In this document: positions 1 to 8,378 of the stretch, piece by piece
Layout of the letters: the number at the start of each line of letters is the position of its first letter
How positions within the stretch are numbered: position 1 is the first letter of the stretch
Source: Fibrobacter sp. UWB10
GTDB taxonomy: Bacteria; Fibrobacterota; Fibrobacteria; Fibrobacterales; Fibrobacteraceae
Assembly: GCF_900182935.1 (NCBI RefSeq)
Contig: NZ_FXUE01000003.1
Location: 62,001-126,000, forward strand
DNA: 64,000 nt
Direction of reading: 5' to 3'
Program-made: the position numbers and the translations under genes
Notes under the pieces: generated by a model
The model's input: the letters and a program-made list of their open reading frames with translations, nothing else
Databases searched by the model: none
Told to the model about the DNA's origin: nothing

Positions 1-2
1 TG

Positions 3-176
3 CCTGAACCTTTGAATTCGGCGTATGGCGTTGCCTATAAGCATGAATTCTTGAAAAACGGGTTTAGCATTGTTGAAGAAAACCGTATTGAGGCCGAAAA
101 AGTCTATCATTTGGCCGATGAACGCATGTATGCCATGAAAGCTTCGATGAAGTCGAAATTGGCACGGAAAGAATAG
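3..176 (+). CDS. C-terminal end of a GGDEF-domain protein (partial)
   Basis: The reading frame enters from the left edge and stops at 174-176. The visible 57 residues contain SAYGVAYKHEF followed by ADERMYAMKASMKSK, which matches the last strand and final helix of GGDEF diguanylate cyclase domains (typically ...GVA...ADERMYEMK). The GGDEF motif itself lies outside the window, so catalytic competence cannot be judged. The start and any sensor domain are also missing. No clear terminator follows; a T-rich stretch lies after the stop. Confidence 0.7.
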   Translation, partial: PEPLNSAYGVAYKHEFLKNGFSIVEENRIEAEKVYHLADERMYAMKASMKSKLARKE

Positions 177-218
177 TTTTTTTTGATATTTTCTATCCTC
201 TTTCGATTCCCGTCTTTC

Positions 219-240
219 GTCTTTAATATATATTAAAGAC
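219..240. promoter_or_regulatory. Perfect 22-bp palindrome abutting a start codon
   Basis: The 11-base half GTCTTTAATAT is followed at once by its exact reverse complement ATATTAAAGAC, and the next base begins the ATG of the MgtC/DUF4010 gene. It overlaps a CGTCTTT heptamer that occurs twice at 211-224. An operator or a very short leader is plausible; the function is inferred only from the position. Confidence 0.5.
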
Positions 241-1548
241 ATGCTAGACTTTAACGTTTTTTATCGTTTGGCGGCTGCGATTGGCATTGGCCTGATTATT
301 GGCCTGCAGCGCGAGCACACTTATTATGACCAGTCGGATAGACATCCGGCCGGTGTTCGTACTTTTACCCTTGTTGGGCTTGCGGGTGCCATGGCGGCAC
401 TCCTTTCGGACCAAATGGGTGGTGTAGCGCCTTTTATTACCGGATTTGTTGTTGTGGGCATGCTTTTGATGGCCATGCATGTGTCTTTTGCGATTGGTCA
501 TCGTAAGCAAGATGATTCTACTGCGGGTCATTTGCCCGGTGGCGATGGCATTACCACAAGCGTTGCGGTTGTGATTGTGTATTTGCTCGGCGGTATTTGC
601 TGGTACGGACGCTTGCTAGAATCTTGCGTGATTGTGGTAGTGATTCTCTGGGTGCTTTCGGCAAAGGAGCAGTTGCATACTTTCGCGCAAAAGCTTTCCA
701 AAGAAGATATTTTGGCGACGGTCAAGTTTGCGGTGATTTCGGCTTTGATTTTGCCGTTCTTGCCGAACCAAGCTTACGGCCCTGCTGGGCTTGAAGTATT
801 GAACCCGCATACGATTTGGCTGTTTGTGGTGTTCATTAGCGGTATCGGTTTTGTTGGCTATGTGCTCATTAAACTGGTGGGCCCGGGCAAAGGCATTTGG
901 CTTACGGGTTTGCTGGGTGGCCTTGCCAGCAGTACAGCGTTGACCTTGAATTTGGCCGGGCGCAGTCGTGAAAACGAGGATTACGCGTCTGACTTTACGC
1001 TTGGTATTGTGCTGAGTTGGGCGGTGATGTATGTGCGCCTATACCTGATTTGCATTTTCTTGAGTGGCGCACTTGCGGCACCGCTTGCTTTGCCGCTGTT
1101 GTTGCCCGTGGTTCCTGCGCTTGGGTATGCGCTGTTCCTCAAGATTCGCGAGTTCCGTGACCACAAGCAAAAGTCTTCGGATTTTTCGAACCCGTTCAAG
1201 CTTTTGCCGGCGATTAAGTTTGGCGTGATTTTTACCTGCGTGATGTTTATCGCCAATGCGGCTCGCGTGTATTTGGGCGCCGGCGCGCTGTTGGCCTGTA
1301 GTTTTTTGGGAGGCGCCGCCGAAATGGATGCGGTGGCATTCTCGGTAATCGATATGAACTTGAAGGCCGGACTCCCGGTGCGTGAATTGGTGCTGGCGCT
1401 GTTGTTTGCAAGCCTCGCCAATACAATCACGAAGGGCGGCATGGTGATTTTCTTGGGTGCAAAGGCGATGCGTCGTCCGATTTTGCCTGCTGTAATCTTG
1501 ATTTGCTTGGTGACGGCAGGTTTGATTGGATATTATGCGGTCTTATAA
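241..1548 (+). CDS. MgtC/DUF4010 family integral membrane protein
   Basis: This 435-residue protein is strongly hydrophobic with about a dozen predicted membrane segments. The N-terminus (GIGLIIGLQREHTYYD, then RHPAGVRTFTLVGLAG) matches the MgtC/SapB family signature, in which an Arg/Glu motif follows the first helix and GxRTxxLV opens the next. The remaining two thirds resembles DUF4010 (LLGGLASSTALTLNLAGRS). MgtC proteins are linked to growth in low magnesium and to modulation of F-type ATPase in other bacteria; the role of the long DUF4010 form is not established. The thiD-like gene starts 13 bases after its stop, so they are probably cotranscribed. A perfect palindrome touches the start codon. 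Confidence 0.8.
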   Translation: MLDFNVFYRLAAAIGIGLIIGLQREHTYYDQSDRHPAGVRTFTLVGLAGAMAALLSDQMGGVAPFITGFVVVGMLLMAMHVSFAIGHRKQDDSTAGHLPGGDGITTSVAVVIVYLLGGICWYGRLLESCVIVVVILWVLSAKEQLHTFAQKLSKEDILATVKFAVISALILPFLPNQAYGPAGLEVLNPHTIWLFVVFISGIGFVGYVLIKLVGPGKGIWLTGLLGGLASSTALTLNLAGRSRENEDYASDFTLGIVLSWAVMYVRLYLICIFLSGALAAPLALPLLLPVVPALGYALFLKIREFRDHKQKSSDFSNPFKLLPAIKFGVIFTCVMFIANAARVYLGAGALLACSFLGGAAEMDAVAFSVIDMNLKAGLPVRELVLALLFASLANTITKGGMVIFLGAKAMRRPILPAVILICLVTAGLIGYYAVL

Positions 1549-1561
1549 AAAAGGATAGGGT

Positions 1562-2305
1562 ATGGGTGAAAAACTGATTCACGCTTTGACAGTGGCAGGC
1601 TTTGACGGCTCGGCGGGTGCAGGCTTTGTGTCTGACATTAAGACAATGGCTCATTTTGGCGTGTATGGCCAAGCGGTCTGCACGGCGCTCACGCAGCAAA
1701 ACGAAGAAGAATTCGTTGCGCCTGGCTGGGTGATTTGGGACCGTATCGAAGCTCAGCTTGAAACTCTCTTTAAAAAGCATACTTTCAAGTTCGTGAAAAT
1801 CGGGCTTGTCGAAAAGGCCCGCACCTTAAATCGCATTGTAGACTTCGTGCGAGCAAAGTCTCCGGATGCATTCATTGTGTGGGATCCGATTGCAAGTGCA
1901 AGCGCTGGGTTCCACTTTATGCGCGATGCCGAAAAGTTCTTGCCAATCATGAAGTCGATTGACTTGGTCACGCCGAACCAAGATGAATTTGCCTACTTGG
2001 GCCTGGGGCTTGCGGAATCCCGCGGACAAATCAAGATGGGCCGCGACTTTGCCGTACTCCTGAAGGGTGGCCATGCCCGCGGCAAGGAATCGATCGATAC
2101 CTTGTGGTATAACGAAGAACAGTTCAAGTTTATTAGCCCGCGTCTCCCCGGCAAAGGCAAGCACGGCACCGGCTGCGTGCTCAGCTCTGCAATCCTTGCA
2201 AACGTGGCCCTTGGCAAAGACGTTCCCACCGCCTGCGAAATTGCCAAGCAGTACATGAACGAATACCTGCAAACCGGCGAAGGCCGCTTAGGGTTTTTAG
2301 TTTAA
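1562..2305 (+). CDS. ThiD-like hydroxymethylpyrimidine/phosphomethylpyrimidine kinase
   Basis: This 247-residue protein has the ribokinase-like fold signatures of ThiD: the N-terminal ALTVAGFDGSAGAGFVSDIK (canonical A.TIAGSDPSGGAG...DLK), a central VWDPIASASAG (usually VxDPVMxxxxG), and the C-terminal anion-hole motif GKHGTGCVLSSAI. ThiD phosphorylates 4-amino-5-hydroxymethyl-2-methylpyrimidine twice for thiamine synthesis. The Gly-Phe-Asp-Gly variant at the first motif and the Cys of GTGC differ slightly from the usual Ser/Asp forms, so a vitamin-B6-type or other pyrimidine kinase is possible. No TPP riboswitch is visible upstream and no other thi gene is nearby. The start is preceded by an AAGGATAGGG ribosome binding site. 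Confidence 0.75.
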   Translation: MGEKLIHALTVAGFDGSAGAGFVSDIKTMAHFGVYGQAVCTALTQQNEEEFVAPGWVIWDRIEAQLETLFKKHTFKFVKIGLVEKARTLNRIVDFVRAKSPDAFIVWDPIASASAGFHFMRDAEKFLPIMKSIDLVTPNQDEFAYLGLGLAESRGQIKMGRDFAVLLKGGHARGKESIDTLWYNEEQFKFISPRLPGKGKHGTGCVLSSAILANVALGKDVPTACEIAKQYMNEYLQTGEGRLGFLV

Positions 2306-2378
2306 GCAAGATTCTTTTAAGGTGCCACACGGATTCGATTTTACTAACGTAAAATCTGTTTTATATGGGTTAGTATTT

Positions 2379-3263
2379 ATGGATAAAATTTCGATAGCGT
2401 TGGCGATATTCGCGTTAGGTTTGGTTGCCTGTGATGGTTCTGGTACGAGTTCTACGGAACAGAATTCTGAATCTGAGTTGGAGTCTTCTGGCAGTAACTC
2501 TGCTGGTGTAGACTGTTTGGCTCTTATGGAAGGGTATACGGACTGGAATAGGGATGTTCCAAAAGAATGCCGTCTGAATCCTGAAATTAATTACGGTAAC
2601 ATGACTGATGCACGCGATGGCAAAATCTATAAGACAGTAAAGATTGGTGAGCAAACCTGGATGGCAGAGAACTTGAACTACGCTGACAGTGCAAAGACTG
2701 CGAGTTTGAAGGGCAAAAGCTGGTGCTACAATAATGCGGATAAAAATTGCGATGTTACTGGGCGCCTGTACACTTGGGCTGCGGCAATCGACTCTGTCAA
2801 ACTCGCTACTGATGTAGACCATCCGCAGAAATGCGGCCGCCTCGAGGAATGCGGCCTCGCTTTCGATTCGGATGGCTCAGCGACCTTAATCCAGGGTATT
2901 TGCCCGAGTGGTTGGCATTTGCCGAGCCCGAACGAATGGAAAGCCTTTTTCATGGCTGTGGGCGGTGAATCTACGGCAGGCAAGTTTCTCAAGTCGCAGA
3001 CGGGGTGGATGTGGGAGTATAGCAACGGCAATTATAGTGACGGCAATGGCACGGACGCCTTCGGCTTTTCTGCGTTGCCCGCTGGAGAAAGGAACGAAGA
3101 TGGCTATTTTGAAAACGAAGGCTACTACGCGAAATTCTGGAGTTCTTTTGAAGACTTAAGCCTCGATGCGTACTTTGTGAAATTGTACTATAATCGCGAA
3201 TCTGTGAACCTGAACTGCACTGATAAGTACAGCGCACTCTCTGTTCGTTGTGTAAAGGACTAA
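2379..3263 (+). CDS. FISUMP-domain lipoprotein
   Basis: This 294-residue lipoprotein has the signal MDKISIALAIFALGLVAC with lipobox LVAC, then a Ser/Glu-rich linker. From about residue 70 it carries the Fibrobacter succinogenes major paralogous (FISUMP) domain: MTDARDGKIYKTVKIG, QTWMAENLNY, WCYNN, GRLYTWAAA, GICPSGWHLPS and a terminal SVRCVKD. The domain is abundant in Fibrobacter surface proteins; its biochemical role is not established. A start at 2322 (GTG) would extend the frame upstream, but the ATG at 2379 begins exactly at the signal peptide. A bidirectional terminator follows and separates it from convergent typA. Confidence 0.85.
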   Translation: MDKISIALAIFALGLVACDGSGTSSTEQNSESELESSGSNSAGVDCLALMEGYTDWNRDVPKECRLNPEINYGNMTDARDGKIYKTVKIGEQTWMAENLNYADSAKTASLKGKSWCYNNADKNCDVTGRLYTWAAAIDSVKLATDVDHPQKCGRLEECGLAFDSDGSATLIQGICPSGWHLPSPNEWKAFFMAVGGESTAGKFLKSQTGWMWEYSNGNYSDGNGTDAFGFSALPAGERNEDGYFENEGYYAKFWSSFEDLSLDAYFVKLYYNRESVNLNCTDKYSALSVRCVKD

Positions 3264-3302
3264 AATGGTGAAATGCCGTTAGGCATTTCCCATCCGTGTG
3301 AC

Positions 3303-3338
3303 AAAAAAAGGCACCCCGCAGGGTGCCTTAAATTTTTT
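3303..3338. terminator. Bidirectional rho-independent terminator
   Basis: The stem AAGGCACC/GGTGCCTT encloses a short CCGCAG loop, with an A-run on the left and a T-run on the right. It lies between the convergent FISUMP gene and typA and can serve both. Confidence 0.85.
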
Positions 3339-3350
3339 ATGAAGTAAGAA

Positions 3351-5183
3351 TTAATCTTCTTCAGCCGGGCGCTTGGAGAGCTGCTTACGCTTGATCGGGT
3401 CGAGCTCGGTCTTGCGCAGGCGCAGCACTTCCGGCGTGACTTCGATGCATTCGTCTTCGTTGATGAAGGTGACGCATTCTTCCAAAGTCAGGCGGCGGTA
3501 CGGAGTCAGCTGAATCATGTCGTCGGCAGACTTAGAACGCATGTTGGTAAGGTGCTTACCCTTGGTCACGTTCACGATAATGTCGACGTCGCGGTTGTGT
3601 TCACCCACGATCATGCCCGGATAAACTTCGGCACCCGGTCCGATGATGAGGTAACCGCGGTCTTCCAGGTTGGAAAGAGCATAGCTTGCAGCTTCGCCCG
3701 GTTCCTTCGCGATGAGCACGCCGTTCACGCGGGCCGGAATTTCGCCCTTGTACGGTTCGTAGTCCTTGAAGATGGACTGGCTGATGGCGTAACCCTTGGA
3801 AAGGGACAACAGCTTCGGGCGGATACCGATAAGGCCACGGCTCGGAACGAGGTATTCGAGAGTGACGCGGTCGTTTTCGTCGGTGGTCATGTTGACCATT
3901 TCGCCCTTACGGGTGTTGATTTCCTGAATGCAGGCGCCGCTGAATTCGCTCGGCACTTCGACCTTGAATTCTTCGATCGGTTCGAGGAGCTTGCCGTTTT
4001 CGTCGTTCTTGAAAATCACCTGCGGGCTTCCGATGGTGAATTCGTAGAGTTCACGACGCATGTTTTCGACGAGGATGGTGAGGTGCAAAATACCACGGCC
4101 AGACACCTTGAAGGTAGAAGCGCCGTCGACCTTTTCGACCAAGAGGGCGGGGTCAGCCATGTGGGCGCGTTCCAGACGTTCCTGGAGCTGGTTACCCGTC
4201 ATGAACTTTCCACCGTACTTACCGGCCAGGGGCGAGGTGTTCACGGTGAAGAGCATAGAAATGGTCGGCGGGTCAATATGGATGCGGGGGAGGTGCACCG
4301 GATTGCTCGTAGAAGAGAGCGTATCACCGATGTCGAAGTTGTCGAGACCGGCAATCAAAATGATGTCGCCCGGACCGGCTTCTTCGATCGGCTGCGGAGT
4401 CAGACCTTCGTAGCGCAGAATCTTCTGAATACGGATGTTCTTGACCTTCCCGTCGGTCATAGCCTGGGCAACGGTCATGTTCGGCTTGAAGGTACCCTGC
4501 TGCACGCGGCCCACGGCCAAGCGGCCAAGGAAGCCCGAGTATTCGAGGGAGGCAATCTGCAGAAGCGGTTCTGCATTCGGATCGCCCTTCGGAGCCGGGA
4601 TGCGTTCGATAATCTTGTCCATCAAAATGTGGAAGTCGCCATCCGGGTCTTCCATTTCGGCCTTGCAGATGCCCTTACGGCCAGAACCGAACACCTTGTC
4701 GAAGTCGAGCTGCTGTTCGTTGGCGTCGAGTTCGCAGAACAGATCGAACACCTTGTCGAGGGCGCCGTGCGGGTTACAACCGTCACGGTCGATCTTGTTC
4801 ACGACCACGATAGGAATAAGTCCCATTTCAAGGGCCTTCTGGGTCACGAAGCGGGTCTGAGCCATGGGGCCTTCGAAGGCGTCCACCACCAGAATCACGC
4901 CGTCCACCGTGCCGAGCACGCGTTCCACCTGGCCACCGAAGTCGGCGTGCCCCGGGGTATCGACGATGTTCACGCGATAGCCCTTGTACATGACGCTCGT
5001 GTTCTTGGAGAGGATGGTGATGCCGCGTTCGCGTTCCAGGTTGTCGCTATCCATCACGCGTTCGTTCACTTCTTCGTTTTCGTGGAAGGTTCCGCACTGC
5101 TTGAGGAGCTGGTCCACCAGGGTAGTTTTACCGTGGTCAACGTGGGCGATAATGGCGACGTTTCTGATTTTAGATGTATCCAT
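3351..5183 (-). CDS. typA: Ribosome-associated translational GTPase TypA/BipA
   Basis: This 610-residue protein is full length for TypA/BipA. The G motifs are intact: [14 protein letters not shown] (P loop), [11 protein letters not shown] (switch I), [10 protein letters not shown] (switch II) and VVNKIDR. EF-G-like domains and the TypA-specific C-terminal domain follow ([13 protein letters not shown], then [13 protein letters not shown]). The protein binds the 70S ribosome and acts in stress or cold-growth translation and 50S assembly in other bacteria. The ATG at 5183 starts at the conserved N-terminus ([19 protein letters not shown]). A TAAATTTG box at 5218-5225 on this strand fits its promoter. 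A 549-residue open frame runs on the opposite strand and is an antisense shadow. Confidence 0.97.
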   Translation of the reverse strand: MDTSKIRNVAIIAHVDHGKTTLVDQLLKQCGTFHENEEVNERVMDSDNLERERGITILSKNTSVMYKGYRVNIVDTPGHADFGGQVERVLGTVDGVILVVDAFEGPMAQTRFVTQKALEMGLIPIVVVNKIDRDGCNPHGALDKVFDLFCELDANEQQLDFDKVFGSGRKGICKAEMEDPDGDFHILMDKIIERIPAPKGDPNAEPLLQIASLEYSGFLGRLAVGRVQQGTFKPNMTVAQAMTDGKVKNIRIQKILRYEGLTPQPIEEAGPGDIILIAGLDNFDIGDTLSSTSNPVHLPRIHIDPPTISMLFTVNTSPLAGKYGGKFMTGNQLQERLERAHMADPALLVEKVDGASTFKVSGRGILHLTILVENMRRELYEFTIGSPQVIFKNDENGKLLEPIEEFKVEVPSEFSGACIQEINTRKGEMVNMTTDENDRVTLEYLVPSRGLIGIRPKLLSLSKGYAISQSIFKDYEPYKGEIPARVNGVLIAKEPGEAASYALSNLEDRGYLIIGPGAEVYPGMIVGEHNRDVDIIVNVTKGKHLTNMRSKSADDMIQLTPYRRLTLEECVTFINEDECIEVTPEVLRLRKTELDPIKRKQLSKRPAEED

Positions 5184-5217
5184 AATGGCTCTTTTGATTG
5201 ACGTTTATTTTTGCGCG

Positions 5218-5225
5218 CAAATTTA
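5218..5225 (-). promoter_or_regulatory. TAnnTTTG-type -7 promoter box of typA
   Basis: On the minus strand this reads TAAATTTG, the -7 consensus described for Bacteroidetes primary sigma factors. It lies 34 bases before the typA ATG. Confidence 0.45.
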
Positions 5226-5268
5226 GAAATTATAGCCGATTATGGCAATGTTTTGGGGGCAAGTTTAC

Positions 5269-5276
5269 TATATTTG
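5269..5276 (+). promoter_or_regulatory. TATATTTG promoter box, seven bases before an ATG
   Basis: TATATTTG ends seven bases before the ATG at 5284. The identical box and spacing occur before bioA, which suggests a near-leaderless transcript. Confidence 0.45.
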
Positions 5277-5283
5277 GGCTACT

Positions 5284-5739
5284 ATGGCAAAAGAACTCGA
5301 CAATTTTGACGATGAAGAAATGGACGAAGCCGCCCTCGAGAAGTTCGATTCCGAGGACTCCCTTGCCCAGACTCCTGTGGTCCGTGATTATAGCGACCGC
5401 CGTATCCTGATTTGGGAAGAAGATGATTCCCATCGCGAAGCTTGCCTGACCGTGTTGACAGACCTTCTGGTGGGTGCTACCATCAAGGCTGTAAAAACCG
5501 AGGCCGAAGCCCAGGAACAGCTGGAAAACGACGACTGGGACACTTTCGTTGTCGATTTCTACACCGAAGGCGTTTCCGCAAGCGATTTCATCAAGAGCGC
5601 AAACAACTATCCGGGTTCCATTCTGGTTGCCCTGAACATGGGTCCGCTGACTCTTGCCGAAGAACGCGATCCAGCCCGCACAGAATTACTGCGCAGGCTG
5701 TTTGATGTTGAACGCGCTAATACGCAGATTCACGCATAG
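5284..5739 (+). CDS. Degenerate receiver-like (CheY-fold) small protein
   Basis: This 151-residue protein opens with an acidic segment (about residues 1-35), followed by a receiver-like pattern: RRILIWEEDDSHREACLTVL (strand 1 with acidic residues), DDWDTFVVDFYTEGVSASDF (strand 3 with a candidate phospho-acceptor Asp in VVDFY) and YPGSILVALNMGPLT. The switch Thr/Ser expected after strand 4 is replaced by Asn, and no strand-5 Lys is obvious, so phosphorylation is doubtful. A further upstream in-frame ATG at 5242 is possible, but it would put the TATATTTG box inside the gene. There is no output domain and no adjacent kinase, so the function is unknown. Confidence 0.65.
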   Translation: MAKELDNFDDEEMDEAALEKFDSEDSLAQTPVVRDYSDRRILIWEEDDSHREACLTVLTDLLVGATIKAVKTEAEAQEQLENDDWDTFVVDFYTEGVSASDFIKSANNYPGSILVALNMGPLTLAEERDPARTELLRRLFDVERANTQIHA

Positions 5740-5745
5740 TAGATT

Positions 5746-5775
5746 ATAGAACTTAGATTATCTTCTAAGTTCTAT
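5746..5775. repeat. 12-bp perfect inverted repeat between convergent genes
   Basis: Arms ATAGAACTTAGA and TCTAAGTTCTAT flank a six-base loop, followed by two further partial CTAAGTTC repeats. It may act as a bidirectional transcription barrier, but it has no T-run. Confidence 0.5.
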
Positions 5776-5792
5776 CAACTAAGTTCAACCAA

Positions 5793-7019
5793 CTAAATTT
5801 TTCCCGGAGTGGGTGCGTCAAGGCTCCACGCCGAGGAATCCGAACGCATATTCCAGTGGTCAATGTTCAATTGGCCACTTTGATTGTATTTACCCGAACC
5901 GACTGCGGGCACCACGTTGGTGTGCAGTGAATCGGGGGAGCTAGCGTAGTACAGGGAATCGAGCGTTTCTCCGTCGCATTGCAGTACGACAGTACCCTTG
6001 CTGTTGGACATGGCACTCCAGCCATCGGTGTTGATATGGATAGCGGGCGTGTTTTCGGAGGCGGCATCGCCTAACACAAGCACCTGACCCGGAAGGATTT
6101 CGCTTACGGTCAGTGCGAATTGCTTGATGCTGGTGGCGCTTCCGAGCCCGAGGGTGCAATCGTCCAGAAGTAGCGTGTCGAGGCTGCCGTTGTAGATTTC
6201 GACGAACTCGTACAGCGAACTGTCTTTGGTGCCAGGAGCGGAGAAGTATTCCGTTATCAGCAAGTCGTCGGTCTTGGGTTTTCGGAGTCCGGCCTTGAGC
6301 GGGAGTGTGATTGCCACACGGCGCTCGTCGGCGGGCTTTACGGAAATCGCAATCTTGCTGCGGAGCGAATTCAGCGAGAGGTTTGGCACCGGGCTGTCTT
6401 CGGTGAGCAAGAACTTGTCGCTCAAGTCGTAGATGGCATTGCCGTCGGCATCGTACAGCGTGATTTGAACATCGTATTCGACGCCGAGCTTGAGCATGCC
6501 GCTGTTGAAAATGAGCTTGCCTGTGGATTCTTCCATGGGAATTTCAATGCGCTCGTCTTCGGAGACTAGCGTCATGATTCCGCTTGCGATGCCGCTTTCG
6601 TTCTTGAGCCCGATTGGCACTTCGACAAGTACAAAGCCCACAATCGGGTGCATCTGGATGGGGATGTCTACGACGGCGCCTGCTTCAAGCTTGGTCGAAA
6701 GTTCGCCCATTTGCATGAGTGCTCCATTCGCATAAATCTTGGCCTTGAACGTCCAGTTGTCGCTCGGGAAAAGATCCATGTTAAAGAGGGCGCTGTCGGC
6801 GGAATGCACGTAGTGGAGCGTGTCTGCGCCGTAGCAGTCTAGCACCAGGCTATCGAGCAGGGGTGGCGTGTTGTACTGCAGGCTGAGTGCGACTGAAGCC
6901 GTGCCTGCCTTGCTGATGGTTGCGCTTGTTTCGTGGGAATCGCTTCCGCAGTTCCAGAGGGCGAGTGCGCACAGGAATGCGGTGGCGGTGTTTGCGTGTT
7001 TTGTTTTAATAGGACTCAT
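5793..7019 (-). CDS. Lamin-tail-domain (LTD) lipoprotein
   Basis: This 408-residue protein starts MSPIKTKHANTATAF and has a hydrophobic segment ending LALWNC, a lipobox-like cleavage site with an unusual Asn before Cys. The middle shows beta-rich repeats typical of extracellular domains. From about residue 250 comes a lamin tail domain: LLITEYFSAPGTKDSSLYEFVEIYNGS, read as two parts ending in the conserved YEFVEIYN, then DDCTLGL and PGQVLVLGD. LTDs occur in secreted nucleases and cell-surface proteins; here no catalytic domain is visible. The start at 7019 is chosen over the longer frame because GGAGGT lies five bases upstream. The substrate or partner is unknown. Confidence 0.7.
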   Translation of the reverse strand: MSPIKTKHANTATAFLCALALWNCGSDSHETSATISKAGTASVALSLQYNTPPLLDSLVLDCYGADTLHYVHSADSALFNMDLFPSDNWTFKAKIYANGALMQMGELSTKLEAGAVVDIPIQMHPIVGFVLVEVPIGLKNESGIASGIMTLVSEDERIEIPMEESTGKLIFNSGMLKLGVEYDVQITLYDADGNAIYDLSDKFLLTEDSPVPNLSLNSLRSKIAISVKPADERRVAITLPLKAGLRKPKTDDLLITEYFSAPGTKDSSLYEFVEIYNGSLDTLLLDDCTLGLGSATSIKQFALTVSEILPGQVLVLGDAASENTPAIHINTDGWSAMSNSKGTVVLQCDGETLDSLYYASSPDSLHTNVVPAVGSGKYNQSGQLNIDHWNMRSDSSAWSLDAPTPGKI

Positions 7020-7164
7020 GATACCTCCATTTGGTTGAGTGGTCCTATTCACTAACACGCCATTTTTGGCCAAAGTGTTTGATTTTACCCCTTGTTTTGA
7101 GGAATTTTCGTGAAAAATTTTTGATACAAATGAAAATTGGCGAATTTAGGCCAAAATCGGCAGT

Positions 7165-7632
7165 TTAAAGCTTGAGAGCCTTCTGTCCATTCTGCTTGCG
7201 GTTGCCTTGCAACTTGGTGGCGCAGGCCTTGTCTTGGCGCAAAATTTTCACCAGAGCGCTCGGAGTCAAGTTGAATGCGGCTGCTGCGGCCTTGGTATCG
7301 CCGTTCTTGGTAGCCATGATGTCGAAAACGTGGGCTACAAACAGCGGAAACAGCGCATTACTCGGTTGCAGGTGTCCGTTGCTCCCCGGGAAGGGCATTT
7401 CGGGGTTTGCTGGGGGTTCGCGGACTTGCAGGGCGAGTGCCATTTGCATTCTGTGTAATGCATGCACCTTGTTTTCGTGCGCGGATCTCCCTTCGCACGA
7501 TTTGATTTCTAAATTGAACTCACGTAAACTGAGGAGAACTCCCGTATTGGTCTTGTTGCGGTGCTGACCGCCGGGGCCCGAACCCTGGAAACCCTTGAGG
7601 CTACAGGCGCGGAGCAGTTCGTCGAGTGTCAT
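7165..7632 (-). CDS. Peptide chain release factor-like GGQ-domain protein
   Basis: This 155-residue protein carries the class I release factor catalytic motif in GFQGSGPGGQHRNKTNTGV at about residues 15-33, with GGQ that triggers peptidyl-tRNA hydrolysis. It lacks the codon-recognition domains of RF1/RF2, like ArfB or ICT1-type rescue factors. After the RF-1 domain comes an unusual helical segment (NGDTKAAAAAFNLTPSALVKILRQ) that looks helix-turn-helix-like, and a basic tail (KLQGNRKQNGQKALKL) as in ribosome-rescue factors. A role in stalled-ribosome rescue is inferred. The ATG at 7632 is preferred over longer frames because the divergent lipoprotein gene starts at 7651. Confidence 0.75.
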   Translation of the reverse strand: MTLDELLRACSLKGFQGSGPGGQHRNKTNTGVLLSLREFNLEIKSCEGRSAHENKVHALHRMQMALALQVREPPANPEMPFPGSNGHLQPSNALFPLFVAHVFDIMATKNGDTKAAAAAFNLTPSALVKILRQDKACATKLQGNRKQNGQKALKL

Positions 7633-7650
7633 TTTTAAATAGGTATCGCG

Positions 7651-8370
7651 ATGCATACTCTTAAAAATACAATTGTTATGGCCCTTGCAGTAGGGATGAG
7701 TGTTTTCTTTGGGGCTTGTGCAGGTTCGTCTGCAAAAGACGATGCCGGCCTCGATGCCCCGGCCAATGTGAAAAATGAAAAGGTGGTGCTTCAGGAAAGC
7801 GACAAACAGGCTATGCTTGAATCCATGTTCAAGAACCTCTTGAACGCCATTCATGAAGATACGCCCGCCGATGAACTTTATGCAATGCTGACAGATTCTT
7901 CGGAATACTGGCTTGATACGCTGGAACATCATGCCAGGACTTTTGGTCCTGAGCAGTTGGAAACTTGCCCGTTCTATGAAATTTACTCGATTCTGCTTTA
8001 TCGCCTTTATGAACGCGAACACTTGTGGACTGTTCCCGAAGACCGCATGCTTTGGCTCTATATGTCGAAGGCTGGAATTATGCACAACTTTACCAAGTTG
8101 AAATTGGGTCCCATGAAGGTCAAGAACGACCGTGGAAGCATTGGCCTTGAACAGAGCCCCGAAGTGCCTATCATGATTTTTGAATGGGACGACAAATCCT
8201 GGAAATTGGACTTGGGCGAAACGGTTCCCTTGATTACCAAGGGTCTCGAAGCGACTGCGGTCAAGAAGAGCTGGAGCAACAAGAAACTTGCGCTTTATTG
8301 GCTTGACCGCGAATACCACATGACGTATTCAAGACTTGACGATTCCCTTTGCGAACCGATTGGCTTCTAG
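7651..8370 (+). CDS. Uncharacterised lipoprotein
   Basis: This 239-residue protein has a signal sequence MHTLKNTIVMALAVGMSVFF ending in the lipobox GAC. The mature part is soluble, mixed alpha/beta and rich in Trp and Glu; no known domain was recognised. Only 18 bases separate its start codon from that of the divergent GGQ protein. A TAAATAGG box lies seven bases before the ATG, similar to the promoter spacing seen elsewhere in the window. The following exported gene begins eight bases after its stop and is probably cotranscribed. Confidence 0.65.
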   Translation: MHTLKNTIVMALAVGMSVFFGACAGSSAKDDAGLDAPANVKNEKVVLQESDKQAMLESMFKNLLNAIHEDTPADELYAMLTDSSEYWLDTLEHHARTFGPEQLETCPFYEIYSILLYRLYEREHLWTVPEDRMLWLYMSKAGIMHNFTKLKLGPMKVKNDRGSIGLEQSPEVPIMIFEWDDKSWKLDLGETVPLITKGLEATAVKKSWSNKKLALYWLDREYHMTYSRLDDSLCEPIGF

Positions 8371-8378
8371 TGCTTTCC

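Noticed and set aside
3552-5201. A 549-residue open frame on + opposite typA
   Set aside because: Antisense shadow of a conserved translation GTPase, with low-complexity acidic and His-rich composition typical of such shadows.
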